From Corallium rubrum (taxonomy: Eukaryota; Cnidaria; Anthozoa; Scleralcyonacea; Coralliidae), in contig OZ036006.1 of assembly GCA_964035015.1 (NCBI GenBank), positions 248,001 to 312,000 of the forward strand: DNA of 64,000 nucleotides. Reading direction: 5' to 3'. Both the position numbers and the translations under genes were made by a program. Shown here piece by piece: positions 20,950 to 32,829 of the stretch; position 1 is the first letter of the stretch, and every line of letters starts with the position of its first letter. The notes under the pieces are model-generated. The model searched no databases, had not been told where the DNA came from, and saw only the letters and a list, made by a program, of their open reading frames with translations.

Positions 20950-21520
20950 TTAAGTTCAAATTTAAATTAATTGTAATGTGTTCTTGATTGTGTCCTGGTG
21001 TTTCATCTGAATGCACACAGATTGCCAATTGCCATTAATTTAATGTGATGCAAGTATTTTTGATCAAATTTAAATTGAAGTTAATCACTATAATGCAATG
21101 ACAATCTGGCTCATGTCTTGATGTTTCATCATGAATGCACACAGATTGCCCATTGCCTATAATTTAAGTTATATACTTATTAAATTTTAATTAGTGATGC
21201 AAGTATTTTTGATCAAATTTAAATTGAAGTTAATCATTATAATGCAATGACAATCTGGCTCATGTCCTGATGTTTAGTCTGAATGCACACAGCTAGATTG
21301 CCCATTGCCTATAATTTAAATTATATACTTAGTAAACTTTAATTAGCAATGCAAGTATTTTTAATTTAAATTGAACTTAACCATTATAATGCAGTGACAA
21401 TCTGGCTTGTGTCCTGATGTTCCATCTGAATGCACTCAGATTGCCCATTGCCTAAAATTTAAGCTACAGTACAATACTTATTAAACTTTAATTAGGGATG
21501 CAAGTATATTTTGATCAAGT
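20950..21520. repeat. 150-bp tandem repeat, about four copies, in intron 4
   Basis: GCAAGTATTTTTGATCAAATTTAAATTG begins units near 21050, 21199, 21351 and 21500, each followed by CAATGACAATCTGGCTCATGTC and TGAATGCACACAGATTGCCCATTGCC. It ends less than 100 bp before exon 5. Confidence 0.8.
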
Positions 21521-21597
21521 TTAAATTTAGCTGCTCTTAGTTTGTGTATTAATAATGGTGATATTGGACTCAATTTTGAAATTTTTTTTGGGTATAG

Positions 21598-21963
21598 CAA
21601 CTCTGGGCAAAGAAAATTCAAGAAAGAATTTTAAATGTGCGGAAACGATCAGCCCGGCACGAAAAAAGGAAATTTCAGGAACAAGGTGTTCCCGTTTCTA
21701 AAGGAAAACCAGGGCGTAAAAAAGTGTCACCGAAAAAATCCATCATCCCAATAATTCCTGATGGAGAGACAGAGGAGACCCTTGAAAATCAAAGAAAAAA
21801 GTTGGTAGAGATGTATCGGAAGGGAACACAAGATTTGTCACAAGTCAAACTTTTGATGGACAACACCTTTTCAAAACGGAGGTGAGATGTCCTTCTAAAC
21901 AATGCAAGGGTTTGGAAGGTGCTACAGGACTACCCATTCCGTAAGGATGACAAGGGAATTCAG
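21598..21963 (+). CDS. SAM gene exon 5 with GC splice donor
   Basis: Acceptor GGGTATAG, 122 codons, donor CAG|GCAAGT, which is the standard form of GC-AG introns; it keeps phase 0 with exon 6. It encodes QLWAKKIQERILNVRKR, a basic stretch, IPDGETEETLENQRKKL and LLMDNTFSKRR, then TGA (21883-21885), then DVLLNNARVWKVLQDYPF. Coding character and family similarity continue beyond the TGA. A GT donor at AG|GTGAGA just there would break phase. Confidence 0.6.
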
Positions 21964-21999
21964 GCAAGTTAGCAGAGTTCAGGCAGTTATTAGCTATTG

Positions 22000-22120
22000 T
22001 CCCCTCGTGTTCGTGTGGTTCGCGAAGCGGGCCTCGCGACGCGAGGGTACTAATCTCGACGGAGTGGGCGGTAAGTCCGGTCGGGGATTGTACCCATGTT
22101 GGCGGTTTGGAGTATCCATT

Positions 22121-22126
<6 letters not shown>
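22000..22126. other. GC-rich patch in intron 5
   Basis: CGCGAAGCGGGCCTCGCGACGCGAG is an imperfect hairpin at about 22020-22045. No gene recognised. Confidence 0.3.
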
Positions 22127-22201
<75 letters not shown>

Positions 22202-22224
22202 TATTTATTTATTTATTTATTTAT
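22127..22224. repeat. (AT)n then (TTTA)n microsatellite
   Basis: About 35 AT units to 22197, then TTTA repeats. Confidence 0.95.
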
Positions 22225-23700
22225 ATGTAATGATCAACGGAGACCATGTTGGGGATCCGTGGGGTGATGGTGGCTAAAAGGGTACCGTGTTTCAGTGTAG
22301 TTTTTTACGTCAAAACATCATTTTCGTTCAAGTTTGAGTACAAAACTACAAAAGTTCGGAGAAGAAAAATGTTTATAGTATAGCTAGAAATGTTGAGACG
22401 TATTCAAGGGAAAGACAAGAGAAAGAAACAAGCGAACGAACGAACGAAGGGAACAGGCCGAACAGCAATAGGCCAGAGCAAGATACAAGGAGAACCACAG
22501 TTCTTAAATTACATCAGAGTTTATAGTCGAAGAAACGAAAAGAGCGACTCGCAATTTCAAGGCTAAACACGGTGTCGAGAACTACATCAGCGGAGAGAGG
22601 AACAGCGAAGAGAGAGGCTAGAAATTATACCAGAAAACACAGCAAAAAGAATAGCACAAGAGAAAGAGAGACTGCGAAGAGAAAAACTTTAATTCGTGAC
22701 TGAGATGGTACGAAGGTACAGAGATATTTTTTAAAACATTTATTTATTAATAACAAAAGAAAACGTATTTAAACAATATATCTCTGTGTAGGGATTGTTG
22801 GTGGCATACATGTACTGTACAATCATGTATTTGACATTTTCATACATTCATGGTACTGCACAGTATGCATTATGATTTATTATAAATTCATCAATTGGAG
22901 TAATGCCTGGCTATTCCTCCCTGGAATGTCAGGCATTTGCAAACTTTTTATGCCTGAGAGTGGGACATTTATCTACAGTACTGTTCGAGGTACTGTTTAC
23001 CTAAAGCTGAAAAAAATCTGGTTGCTAATTTAGTCACATACTTGCTGTGGCCTAGCAATACAACTGCGTTGTCAAAATATTTTATTTTGTGCAAAAAGAC
23101 CATATAATTTGTACTGGTATGCTACAATGGGAGGTACGGGACTCCCATATATTGACTATATAGGCCTATAGGGATGTGCCACTGGAAAGGGAATGGTTTT
23201 CATTATCACACTTTTGATTTGGTGCAAGGTCTGTTCTTATATGCTGGCATATGTTACTCCTTTCTTTCAGTTTGGAACAGGGTACCATTTTTAGCCATTG
23301 TGTGTGAAGCCAATTCCTTTGTCTGGAGTAACCAACATAATTTAAGGGTTCATAATTTAAGGTGCCCCTGGGATTGAGGGCAGAGTGCATTAATAATAAT
23401 AAACAATGAACACGAGGGGTTTGCATTAATGTATTTCTAGTTGTAGACATTAATTAGGGGTGATTTAAAATTTGAAGTGGGAGAAAATACACTGTTAAAT
23501 ACAAAAGTTAAATGTTTACCCTTGGAACGTATTAGGTTTTCATTCGATACATTCGAACCAATAAATTACTGTCACATGAATATGCTTTTAGCCAATCGCG
23601 TCTCACCAATCCCATGGTGTTGATTTCAAAATGGTTAACTTTGGCTTAAATTTACAACATGTTTTGATGGGTAGTGTACACGCTTAGGTGCCAACAACTG
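22225..23700. other. Intron 5; no recognised feature
   Basis: Contains a GA-rich stretch (about 22380-22700) with GAACGAAC but no supported gene. Confidence 0.4.
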
Positions 23701-23704
23701 TATT

Positions 23705-23895
23705 TACTATTTATTATATAGAAAACATTTTCTGTGTTTACATACAGTTATAGAAACATGAGTGGAAGTTTGGGAGAATGAGAAATTGAAGTGGGAACAT
23801 GAGCCCACGCTATTTTGAGTTCTCCTAAACTTTCACGAGTGTTTCTATAACTCTATGTAAACATAAAAAAATATGTTTTCTATTTCTTTTATAAA
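23705..23895. mobile_element. Palindromic MITE
   Basis: ATAGAAAACATTTTCTGTGTTTACATA...AGTTTGGGAGAA pairs with TTCTCCTAAACTTTCACGAG...TTTTCTAT. About 190 bp; a related half-site follows at 23915-23945. Confidence 0.6.
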
Positions 23896-24137
23896 ATAAC
23901 ATTTTGAAAACAAAACTTCCATGTTTTCATACAATTATGGAAACATGGCTCTTAACCAAACAGCATGCATGTTTTTCAATGTTATTTTATAATTATGCTT
24001 TTTTTATATATACTGTAGTGTTCGAAAAATATAATTGAAAAATAGACAGAATACTAAGAGCTATTTATCACTTTGCTTCTTAATAATATTTATTGAGTCA
24101 GAGAAAAGGTACTATTTTTTTGTTATTTCCTTTTTAG

Positions 24138-24309
24138 ATGAAAGCGGAACTAGCAAGGATTCTGGATAAAGAGAATTTAGTAAAAGACATGCCGGAAGAA
24201 TGGGAAGTGAAGAAGCCAGTCATTCTATCAGCACTGAAAAGAAGCCATTGCAGTAACATCCAAAACAACCTTGTTAAGTTAGAAGATTGTGAAACTGCAA
24301 ATGAAAAAG
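24138..24309 (+). CDS. SAM gene exon 6
   Basis: Acceptor TTTCCTTTTTAG, donor AAG|GTAAGC, phase 0 in, phase 1 out. It encodes MKAELARILDKENLVKDMPE and IQNNLVKLEDCETANEK. Confidence 0.6.
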
Positions 24310-24776
24310 GTAAGCTGATTTAATTTGAACTCATTAAATATGTAGTCAAATGTATGCAGTTATTTTTAATGTTGGCATTTATAAACCCGATGAGTATTAT
24401 ATCAAGACCCTCTACTTGTAACCAATATTATTATATGCATGACAAAATTACTACATTCTGATTGGTTGAGAGGAGTACAATTACTGTATTTTATTGTACT
24501 GCGAACAATTAATAAAAATAAAGATGGTCCTGGGAACGATGTTGACAATATAATTCAAAATGGTGGCCAATTCTGTAATGGAAAATTTTCTCTTTTCACA
24601 TTTCCAATGACTTGTGGTACACTATGAACTAAAAATTCCATGTAAATATCTTTAAATGAGTCCAGAGAACACCCAGAGTGAAAATGTTTCTTGTCAAGTA
24701 ATGAAACAAGATGTTTTTAAAGACGTGAGTGAGTACAAAGCGTACGTGTCCGTGAGTTGTCATTTTGTCATGCATA

Positions 24777-24957
24777 TAATAAATGAGTAATCATATGATT
24801 TTGCTTGTACAATAAAGGATTTACACTACTTGTGATATTTGAAAATTATGCCAAATTGCACTCACCTAACGGCTCGTGCAATTTTGGCAAAATTTTCGAC
24901 AAATATCACTTGTAGTGTAAATCCTTGATTGTACTTGCTATCATATGATTACCTATA
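24777..24957. mobile_element. Palindromic MITE in intron 6
   Basis: GTAATCATATGAT...GGATTTACACTACTTGTGATATTTG pairs with CAAATATCACTTGTAGTGTAAATCC...ATCATATGATTAC. About 180 bp; no ORF. Confidence 0.65.
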
Positions 24958-25188
24958 CTAATGTCTGTTAGTAATAAAATACATTATTATACATAATTTC
25001 TGTACCAATAAAATTCCATGGCCCATGCTATTTTGTGGCTAGAGCTAGTGGACACTATCAGTTTTATAAGCCCATTCTTAATAACATGCAGTGTGGGTAT
25101 TGATGTAATATTAACTTGTATAATATATACATGTACTGTCACTTCTGAAATTGAATTAAATTGGTATTTCATGTTATTTTAATCATAG

Positions 25189-25289
25189 AATTGGAAAACC
25201 GGTGTATTTTTGCATCTCTTTCGTATGCATTGGGTGAAAAATCCACTTACAAGCAAAAGCCTGGTGAACTGTTTTGGGAAGTTGTACCG
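25189..25289 (+). CDS. SAM gene exon 7
   Basis: Acceptor AATCATAG, donor CCG|GTAAGT. Joined in phase 1 it reads ELENRCIFASLSYALGEK then PGELFWEVVP. Confidence 0.6.
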
Positions 25290-25371
25290 GTAAGTGTTTT
25301 GCTTCCTTGTTTACTGTCATGGCAATAGTAGCGTTTCTAAAATATTGTTGTAATACAGTATATTGCTCAAG

Positions 25372-25545
25372 TTGACCAATTCATTTGATAAATATTATTG
25401 CTAATTTCCGGTTTTGAATTTGATTGATTTTTGAGTGAACCAATGAGAAACAAGATTATTTTCCAAACACCAATCAAATTCAAAATAATTCAAAGCAGGA
25501 AGTTAGCAATAATTTTCATCAAATGATGGTCAACTTTTTGTTCCA
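25372..25545. mobile_element. Short palindromic MITE in intron 7
   Basis: TTGACCAATTCATTTGATAAATATTATTGCTAATTTCCGG pairs imperfectly with the inverted sequence ending TCATCAAATGATGGTCAA. Confidence 0.55.
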
Positions 25546-26124
25546 ACTTACATTCACATGGCTCAGTTTGCTTTGATTTTTTCCCCAATATTTCCAGTAT
25601 CCGCTAAAGAATGATAATGGGAATATTAAAGGCTCCTCTAATAGTCCCCTCTATTATTATAGGGAAAATGCAACTCTTATCCTTATTAAGTTTTTCTTCC
25701 AGTTTTCTAGCACTGTATTAGTCAATTCACCTGTTTGGAATATAAGCCAGTTATTTTGAGGCACCCAGTTTTTACACCCAGTAGGCCTATTGAATAAATC
25801 TCATATCGCAAAATAGCCTATATATACTGTTTGCCTTTTACACTAATTTGTTCACTAAACCCAATTGTATTTTTATTAGTATAATGGACTTTAATAATAT
25901 TTACAGTATTAGTGACATATCAGTTGAATAGCTCAACAATGCTATTTAAATGTTAATGAACATACACTGAGTAACATTTTGTTCCAACTACAGTATAATT
26001 TGCATTGTTCAAGTGACATCAGTATGTACTAGTTCAGTTTTATATGAAAGACAAAGTAAGGTCAAAATAAATATGCTAAAAAATAATCTTTCTTGGCAGA
26101 ACTGTTTTAAAATTTCTGTTGCAG

Positions 26125-26193
26125 GATGATAGTGAAGTTGATATTTCAACCACAATAAAAGGTTGTTCCTCCCCGAGGCTGCTTTTTGGTTGA
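26125..26193 (+). CDS. SAM gene last visible exon
   Basis: Acceptor TTCTGTTGCAG. Reads DDSEVDISTTIKGCSSPRLLFG then TGA. From about 26158 the DNA becomes a repeat-like AGGTTGTT...GGTTGTTTCAACC section, so the last residues may be foreign and the ancestral end lost. Confidence 0.45.
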   Translation, partial: DDSEVDISTTIKGCSSPRLLFG

Positions 26194-26279
26194 AACGACC
26201 TGTTTTTAACTGGTTCTCTCAGATTCATTCAAACAACCTCTTTTTTTGGTTGTTTCAACCAATCAGTTTTTACAGTGTA

Positions 26280-26890
26280 TCCTCTTAGAAGAGAACTAAT
26301 GGCGGTTTGCCACAGGGCACGTAGCTTGGTCCACTTCTTTTCGCAATTTTGGTCAGCCCACTTCTGAAGGATTGGCAGGGGCGCATGAAATTTGTGGACG
26401 ATACTACTGCACTGGAAATTATTCCTCGATGTTCTCCCAGCCTAATGCCAACTGTGGTGAATGAAATTTGCAATTTCGCATCTAATAGCGGAATGGAACT
26501 TAATCCCAAGAAATGTAAAGAACTCATGGTATCCTTCTTTAAATACAAACTACCCTACTGTTTATTTGTTCGATCTCGTATAGAGTACGCTTCCCCGCCT
26601 GGTCTAACATGTCATTCACCTTGTCTGATTCCCTCGAATCTATTCAAGAACGAGCACTCAGGAACATATACCCTATATATAGCTGCATATGCACTTGAAA
26701 CCATGAGTCACCGTCGACAAATCTTGCGAGAAATTTATCAATAAATTAAGATCGGAAGAGCCATCCAATAATCCTCTTATAAATATTAGTAAGGCCTCGT
26801 CATGTACATCATGATTATTTTCTCCGATTACAACGTCCGAGCACGATTAGAACTAATGCAGAACGATTTAGGAATTTTATTACTGTAAAA
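26280..26890 (+). mobile_element. LINE relic: reverse transcriptase fragment and 3' block
   Basis: RT motif GGLPQG(T) at about 26300 with a stop soon after, then RMKFVDDTTALEIIPR (the F-x-DD catalytic block) and GMELNPKKCKE, then after an internal deletion near 26540 RSRIEYASP, SLESIQERAL and LRSP(S)TIRTNAERFRNF in more than one frame. CR1/Jockey-like by motif order. Truncated at the 5' end and internally deleted. Confidence 0.75.
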
Positions 26891-27321
26891 TATTATTAAT
26901 GTTGCATAAGATTTATTTTTATGATCAAAATACCGTGTAATTCAGTTTTTGCTGCAAAGCGGATTTATTAAACAGATTTTTATATTATTATATAATGCTA
27001 CATTTAGGTCTGACATATTTGAGTCATTACATGTAAGTAGACTGCATTCATGTGAGAATCATCATGACTATTTTCCCACTCTAAATCAATCATACAATTT
27101 TAATTATCTACATATTCATCATCGAATTGCAAAATTTGGAGATGGATATCTATCCAGGTACATATCTTCATCTAATTGCAGTTTGAAGACTCTCCACGAA
27201 ATCGTACATTTCTTTCGCGTCTGGCAATAAATTAAAGTCTTTCGAGTCTTTTCTTCGTCAATTTTTAATTTTACCAAATGTTTCACTCAATGATGTGTTC
27301 TTGTTCACATATTGGTTGGTG
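26891..27321. other. No recognised gene
   Basis: AT-rich; may include degenerated LINE or host sequence. Confidence 0.35.
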
Positions 27322-27324
27322 TAA

Positions 27325-27769
27325 GGGGGCCTTTACACGAGCCCGCCTTTACACGAGCCCGGGTTGAGTGCCAGCCCGCCAGCACTGGTCATTCTTTTTT
27401 CGTGTTTACATGAACCCGTTTTGGCTGCTTTTTCCCCAACCTGGGTCAGCTTTTCCCAACCCGGGTCAGCTTTTCTCAACCCGGGTCAGCTTTTCTCAAC
27501 CCGGATCAGCTTTCTCAACACAAATTATCATATTGCCAACAGTTTACACGAGCCCGGGTCAAGTCAACCCATGTTTACATGAAGGAATTGACCAAAGTTC
27601 CACACCGTCGCACCTGTCCAACCCGGGCGACACGGGTCTTGAAAAGGATCACCCGACAAGACGGGTTGCCCAGGCTATCGTGTAACAGGGGTTTATTCAT
27701 AGACGGGTTAACCCGGGTTGGCGAGCTAACCCGGGTTAGCTCTCAACCCGGGCTCGTGTAAAGGCCACC
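27325..27769. mobile_element. Harbinger-type MITE with TAA duplication
   Basis: TIRs GGGGGCCTTTACACGAGCCCG and CGGGCTCGTGTAAAGGCCACC are flanked by TAA on both sides (27322-27324 and 27770-27772), fitting the 3-bp TWA target of PIF/Harbinger. Inside, a 21-22-bp unit GGTCAGCTTTTCTCAACCCG is repeated about four times (27440-27515). Confidence 0.75.
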
Positions 27770-27861
27770 TAAGAAAGACTCCTCTTTTCCGGACTCATCT
27801 CCACTGAAAACCTTTCTTCAGGAGCTAATGACAGAACAGTAATTTTTCTTTTTGTGCTTAA

Positions 27862-28499
27862 GGTGGCTCCACACAGTTTCTTAAGAAATGGAAAATACAA
27901 GTTTGAGAGTCCAAAACACGTGCATAAACCATTCGGAAAAAGAATAAAACTAAACGTTATGCATAGTTTAACAGTCTGACAATCAAAGACTGTTACCAAA
28001 TAAATATCAACAGTTGTTGCTATGCCAACAATGACGTTTCAAAATGGCTGCCAATTTCCCTTCAAACTAATTTAATTAAAAAAAACTTTGGTGACCCCCA
28101 ATTATTTTTTTTATTAAAACTTTTCTTGAAGTATGAGTAATCAATAGGCCGATTTAAAAAAAATTCTGTAGAACGAATAATTTTTTTTCGGAAAATGTTT
28201 TTTTAAAATCGGCCTATTGGTTACTCATACTTCAAGAAAAGTTTTAATGAAAAGAAAATGGGTGGTTACCAAAGTTTTTTTCGAATTAAATTAGTTTGAA
28301 GGGTAATTGGCAGCCATTTTTATACGTCATTGTTGCCATAGCAACAACTGTTGCTATTTATTTGGTAACAGTTTTTGATTGTCAGATTGTTTAACTATGC
28401 ATAACATTTAGTTTTATTCTTTTTCCGAATTGTTTAATCACGTGTTTTGGACTCTCAATCTTGTATTTTCCATTTTTCAAGAAACTGTGTGGATCCACC
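27862..28499. mobile_element. Harbinger-type palindromic MITE with TAA duplication
   Basis: The 638-bp element is palindromic along almost its whole length. Ends GGTGGCTCCACACAGTTTC and GAAACTGTGTGGATCCACC are flanked by TAA (27859-27861 and 28500-28502). Arms are about 300 bp and roughly 90 percent identical. No ORF. Confidence 0.8.
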
Positions 28500-28502
28500 T
28501 AA

Positions 28503-29430
28503 AACAAGCAGTGGCAGTACAAACAATTAGGTTCACATTTGAAAAGGCTAATCTTATATCGCCAAGGTTCCCATACGACTTCCTAAAAGGACCCGGTTTT
28601 GCTCCGCCTGGCAATTCCCTAAAGAATATGGACAAAATAATAATGAGACTATGATTGTCAGTATTCATATATGAGAGGTTTCACAATAGCCGTCGCCATT
28701 TTGCAAGTAGGGTAAAGACAATGATGAAATCTTATGTAAAGCCACATACTTTTTTTATTAAACTGAAAGCATTTATTCTGAAAGCATTTTTATTTGCACT
28801 GAAAGCATTTATTCTGTAGAAGCGTAAATATGTGAGTAAACACCATCTTCAATGTCTCTCATTACGTTGGAGTCTTGGACCTCAAATACAGCAGCTGCGT
28901 TGATACCAAGAGAATTTTAATACGCTACTTGTTCCTATGACTTGGTCAAGTAATAGGTCGGCCAAAAGTGGAACAGCTTGAGAAAGCAAAGACTCCCCAT
29001 AGCCAGTGCCAGCGCTAAAAAAGACACACTTTCCCAGAAAAAACTATTTAAGGATAAGCACTTGCTCTTTATAAAGACTGTTCACTTGAAAAAATCCACA
29101 CACAACACCAAGAGCAAGTTAAAAATATTCACCTTCGAGTTTCGCAAGATCGATAGACGCCATGTTTTGTTTATTCCTTTGGAAATAACTCTTGGCATAG
29201 ATTATTATTGATAACGCATATTTAGCAATTGACCAATCACATGCTTTCCCCACTTTTGGGGGAAAACCCACGTGACAGAACAAGCTTTCCACCTCTAATT
29301 CGCAGACTCTATATATAACTAACATCAACATGCATGAAATATGAATCTGCACGCATGATAGTAACAATGCCGTTGTGTTTTTTTCGTGATTCTGGTTGTT
29401 TAGTTTATATGACGTGAGTCAACACCATGT
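28503..29430. other. No recognised gene
   Basis: GAAAGCATTTATTCTG occurs two to three times near 28765-28815. No coding supported. Confidence 0.4.
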
Positions 29431-29438
29431 TGGCATTT

Positions 29439-29480
29439 GCTCTGATAAAGGCCTGGGTCAACAGGTCGAAATTTCTAAGC
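29439..29480 (+). ncRNA. Degenerate hammerhead-like motif (PLE end relic)
   Basis: GCT, CTGATAA (one core change from CTGATGA), a hairpin with GGCCTG/CAGGTC, GAAATTTCTA, AGC. Probably an inactive relic. Confidence 0.35.
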
Positions 29481-29869
29481 TGTGACGGAATAATAAACCT
29501 GATATTACCAAACTTTTTCGGTTGTAATACAATTTGTCATAATGCAAACATTCAAAGAAAGAAACTACCTTGCTTGCTTGTGCATGAAACATGATGGGGT
29601 TTCTCGATGTCCAATCCAGGTAATCCAAAATCTTTCTTACTTTGTTTATATTCTTCTAATTGGTTAGAGGAGAGGAAGAGGGAGATAAATTTCACCGAAG
29701 TGTGCATGATTTTTCATATTGTTGCAAATGGCGAACTTAATAAATGTTTCTTATTCATTCAAATACCGAATACAATTGATGACGTCAATAGCCCTACTAT
29801 TTTCATTATCGGACGATTGACGTCATTTGTCAAATAATTATTCTTTCCTTTTAATTAACAGTATGGAAT

Positions 29870-29990
29870 ATAGCCAGTGTACAGCCGCAGACTCCCCTCA
29901 CGGGGGAGAGCGTCTGTGTAACGGCGTCGCTAATCGTGTTCTGGGTCACGTGGATTTTCCCCAGATCTGAAGAAAGATATCTGATTGGCC
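29870..29990. repeat. Dispersed-repeat-like hairpin sequence
   Basis: CTCCCCTCACGGGGGAGAG is a hairpin at 29891-29909, between CAGCCGCAGA and GTCTGTGTAACGGCGTC. The form resembles dispersed repeats in anthozoan DNA; the family is not assigned. Confidence 0.35.
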
Positions 29991-30149
29991 CTTTACAGTC
30001 TAATTGTATTACATAGTTTTAATTGGGTGCTGTCCAACTTGTTAAATAGCATAATTTGTTGAACGAAGTAAACAACCACTGAATACACGAATATTGTAGG
30101 CACTTTCTTTTCGTTCGACTCTTCGAAATTGTTCGCTCGATTGTCAGTT

Positions 30150-30240
30150 ATGGCAACAGCTGATAAACCAAGCGACTTACAGATTCAGATTGAGTGTTTA
30201 ACAAATAGCATTTCCAACAGACAATCTGATCTCGTTGTTG
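30150..30240 (+). CDS. Candidate first exon of an unrecognised host gene
   Basis: ATG followed by 30 codons, MATADKPSDLQIQIECLTNS then ISNRQSDLVV, ending in a consensus donor G|GTAAGG (phase 1). An upstream stretch with TTCGTTCGACTCTTCG could be 5' UTR. If real, its first intron contains the 3.8-kb inverted-repeat element that begins 115 bp downstream. No later exon was identified with confidence and no product can be named. Confidence 0.35.
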
Positions 30241-30926
30241 GTAAGGCCACAGTTTAAAAAATACCTATTTTAGACATTGATTGGTTTAAGCCTAAAAGTT
30301 TCTTATAATAAAAATGGTAGATCTGAAGTGATAATTCTGATACTGGAATGGGCAATTTGCATTATCGCAATGCATGCTGGTAGTTGAGGTACGGATTCAC
30401 TTTCAGGGGAAATGGCCGGCGTCAGGCGGGCATTTCGCCTGAAAGATTAATTCGCTGTTTTAGACGTATTTTCTTTCCCGAATGAGAGACTTTTTTCCAG
30501 AGTTGTCGATGGAGTGAAGAACGTTCAAACAAAACCATGCTTGAAGAAAGAACTTTTTACACATTTCTATGTGAGTAAGGAAATCGATTGCTGTACAGTA
30601 AGCCATTTGGTTTCACATTCATGCGTATGGAGTAGATGTATTCAGATTGTGTAGTTGATGCCCTTGTAAGTACCTCTTCTCTGCATTTTCGCTGGTTTAA
30701 ATTGACAAGGCTCCGAAACAGCTCACGATCACTTGTTGAATAGCATCACCTCGTGAGGCTTTGTTTTGAGTTTTTTTTTTGCGTGGAAAAAAACTTGTTT
30801 CATTAGCAACTGTTCAGGTATTTTGCAAAAACTCGGATTGCAAAGTGTTTTCGGTTTCACTGGGGTTTTGGTCTTTGCTTTTCTTCTCTTCCCTTTTGTA
30901 TTGGTGAAAATACTGTATAAACTTTT

Positions 30927-31487
30927 ATGGACAAAAGACAAGACAAGACAAAAAGAATTTATTTACACCCTTTTACAACAAGTTAACAGTATTTTTTTAT
31001 ATTACATGAAAAGAAATTCAAGTGAGAGTGAGGGACACCTGTAATAACCATATATGGGCTAATCGAGACAGGTGTCCTTTATTAAGTACATATAATATGT
31101 TATAAAAGGAAGAAAGTCAAGACAAGCTTGATGGTAATTAGAAAATAATTAACATAAAGGTAAAATTGAATTCATACAAAATGAGATGAGCCAAAAAAGA
31201 AATAAAATAAAAAATAAAATAGAAAAATAACTGTGGTCAGTTTTATATATTGTATACACGATGTATATAATAACAATGCATAAGCACTGCATTATATTAA
31301 TATTAATAATTATTATCAGCAATTTCTTTAGTTTTCTCTTAAATGTGGATAAAGAAAGAGTTTTTAAAGATTCATCAATGTCATTCCAAATCTGTGGGCC
31401 TATATACTTGATTCTAAATTTTCCATAATTGGTACGAACACGAGGGAGAGAGAATGTTGAGAATAGAGTGGTGTAAGATACAGCACA
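30927..31487 (-). mobile_element. LINE 3' fragment inserted in the left arm
   Basis: Minus strand encodes VRTNYGKFRIKYIGPQIWN then IDESLKTLSLSTFKRKLKK, the conserved block after LINE reverse transcriptases, then a UTR and a TCTTGTCTTGTC tail at about 30930-30950. The right arm has no such sequence at the matching point, so it is a later insertion. Confidence 0.75.
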
Positions 31488-32829
31488 ATAGGCTAAAAGG
31501 ATTAGTTCTAACGTTAATTCTATTCGACTGTTGTCAGAGAGCCCTAGTGATCGTTTTTAGCCTATAGCTATAAATTGATTCGATAATATAAACTGTAGTA
31601 CTAAGAGTAGTTTTAACATGCAAAGAATGCACTGTAGACATATATTTAAACTGTTAGGTATCTAGCTGAATGCCGTAAATATCCAATTAAACTGTAACTC
31701 TGTGCAATTTAATTATTTAAAAATAACTCTTTGCAATCAATAACGACCCTTGTGTTGGTATAGTTCTGCTTAAAACATTGGGGCATGTTTTTTTTCGAAA
31801 CTTGAATGTTGACTCGTCGCTTCATTATAATTTATCTTTGTAACAGTTTTTCTGGCTTTTTCCCCACAAATTCATTGTTTTCACAGCTGTCAAATAGAAT
31901 AAAAGATAATAAAATAACCCAATCATATTTTTGTCTGAATATATTTTCTCCAGTGTCAAGCAAAATACAAAAAATTCAATATTTATTAGTAAAATTATGA
32001 AACATTTTTATGACTTTCTCAGTCCCACCTGTAAAATACTGTAAAGATACAGCGGATCCAATAACAGCCAAGTCAAAAGAAAATAGAAAAGTGTAACACT
32101 GTCACTGACAGCAGGCAGTACCTCCCAAGGAAGAATTATTTTTATGCATTTCTAGGCTTACAGTAGATGTGGTCTGCTGGAGAAAGATCTCGTTATTTGA
32201 TACAACATATCTGCAGTGTCACAAGTTTTGCGGGTTTTGAAAAGATGGCTGGACTTCCTTCGAAACAGGTTAATGTCCATTCCCATTTGGCCCACACAAG
32301 AGTCCAAGGCACTGGCAGGACTGGCATATTGGTGGGGAAAAGGGGTCTGAGAGCTTGCTTGCTACTTGGCAAAATTTTGAAATCTCAAACTTTCTACAAT
32401 GCCATTTCCTTAATTCTCAGGAACAACTGTATATCGTAGACATTCTTTTTCAACAACATTCTTAGACATTTATAGGAAAATTCAATTAGCCATCATCACG
32501 CAAGTGACTTAAGTTTTGCAGAATGCTGTTATTCATAAACATGGAAAAAATATCTGCAATTTTGCTAACATTGATTATTCTTCCTGGTGACGATTAGCGT
32601 CAGCTTCCCCCTTGACCCCCACCCCCATTGCTGGTGCCACAAATCACAGATGAGACTTTGTAAACAAAAACCAAAGCCCCCAAGTTTTAAATGCAAAGAG
32701 TTATTATTGGATATTTAATTAAACTGCGCAGAATTACAGTTTAATTAGAAATTTACAGCATTCAGCTAGCTACCTAACAGTTTAAATATCTTCCTACAGT
32801 ACTACAGTTTATATTATTGATTCAATTTA

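Larger units (their letters stand above)
12388..26193 (+). pseudogene. SAM-domain gene of the SAMD3-like family, eight exons, two in-frame TGA codons
   Basis: Exons 12388-12481, 13213-13334, 14816-15124, 20473-20664, 21598-21963, 24138-24309, 25189-25289 and 26125-26193 join in consistent phases and encode about 475 residues. Exons 1-2 form a SAM domain (about residues 5-70; protein interaction module). Exon 3 is Ser-rich with a Lys/Arg cluster. Exons 4-7 carry the C-terminal region shared with multicopy, uncharacterised SAMD3-like proteins of fish and cnidarians: YPFLKGTFGTGHQLWAKKI, GETEETLENQRKKL, LLMDNTFSKRR. In-frame TGAs occur at 20503-20505 and 21883-21885, the second where CGA (Arg) would fit. 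Intron 5 uses a GC donor. The last exon ends in repeat-like sequence, so the original C-terminus may be lost. It is a likely pseudogene, or a gene with assembly or read errors. Function is unknown; transposons fill the introns. Confidence 0.6.
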
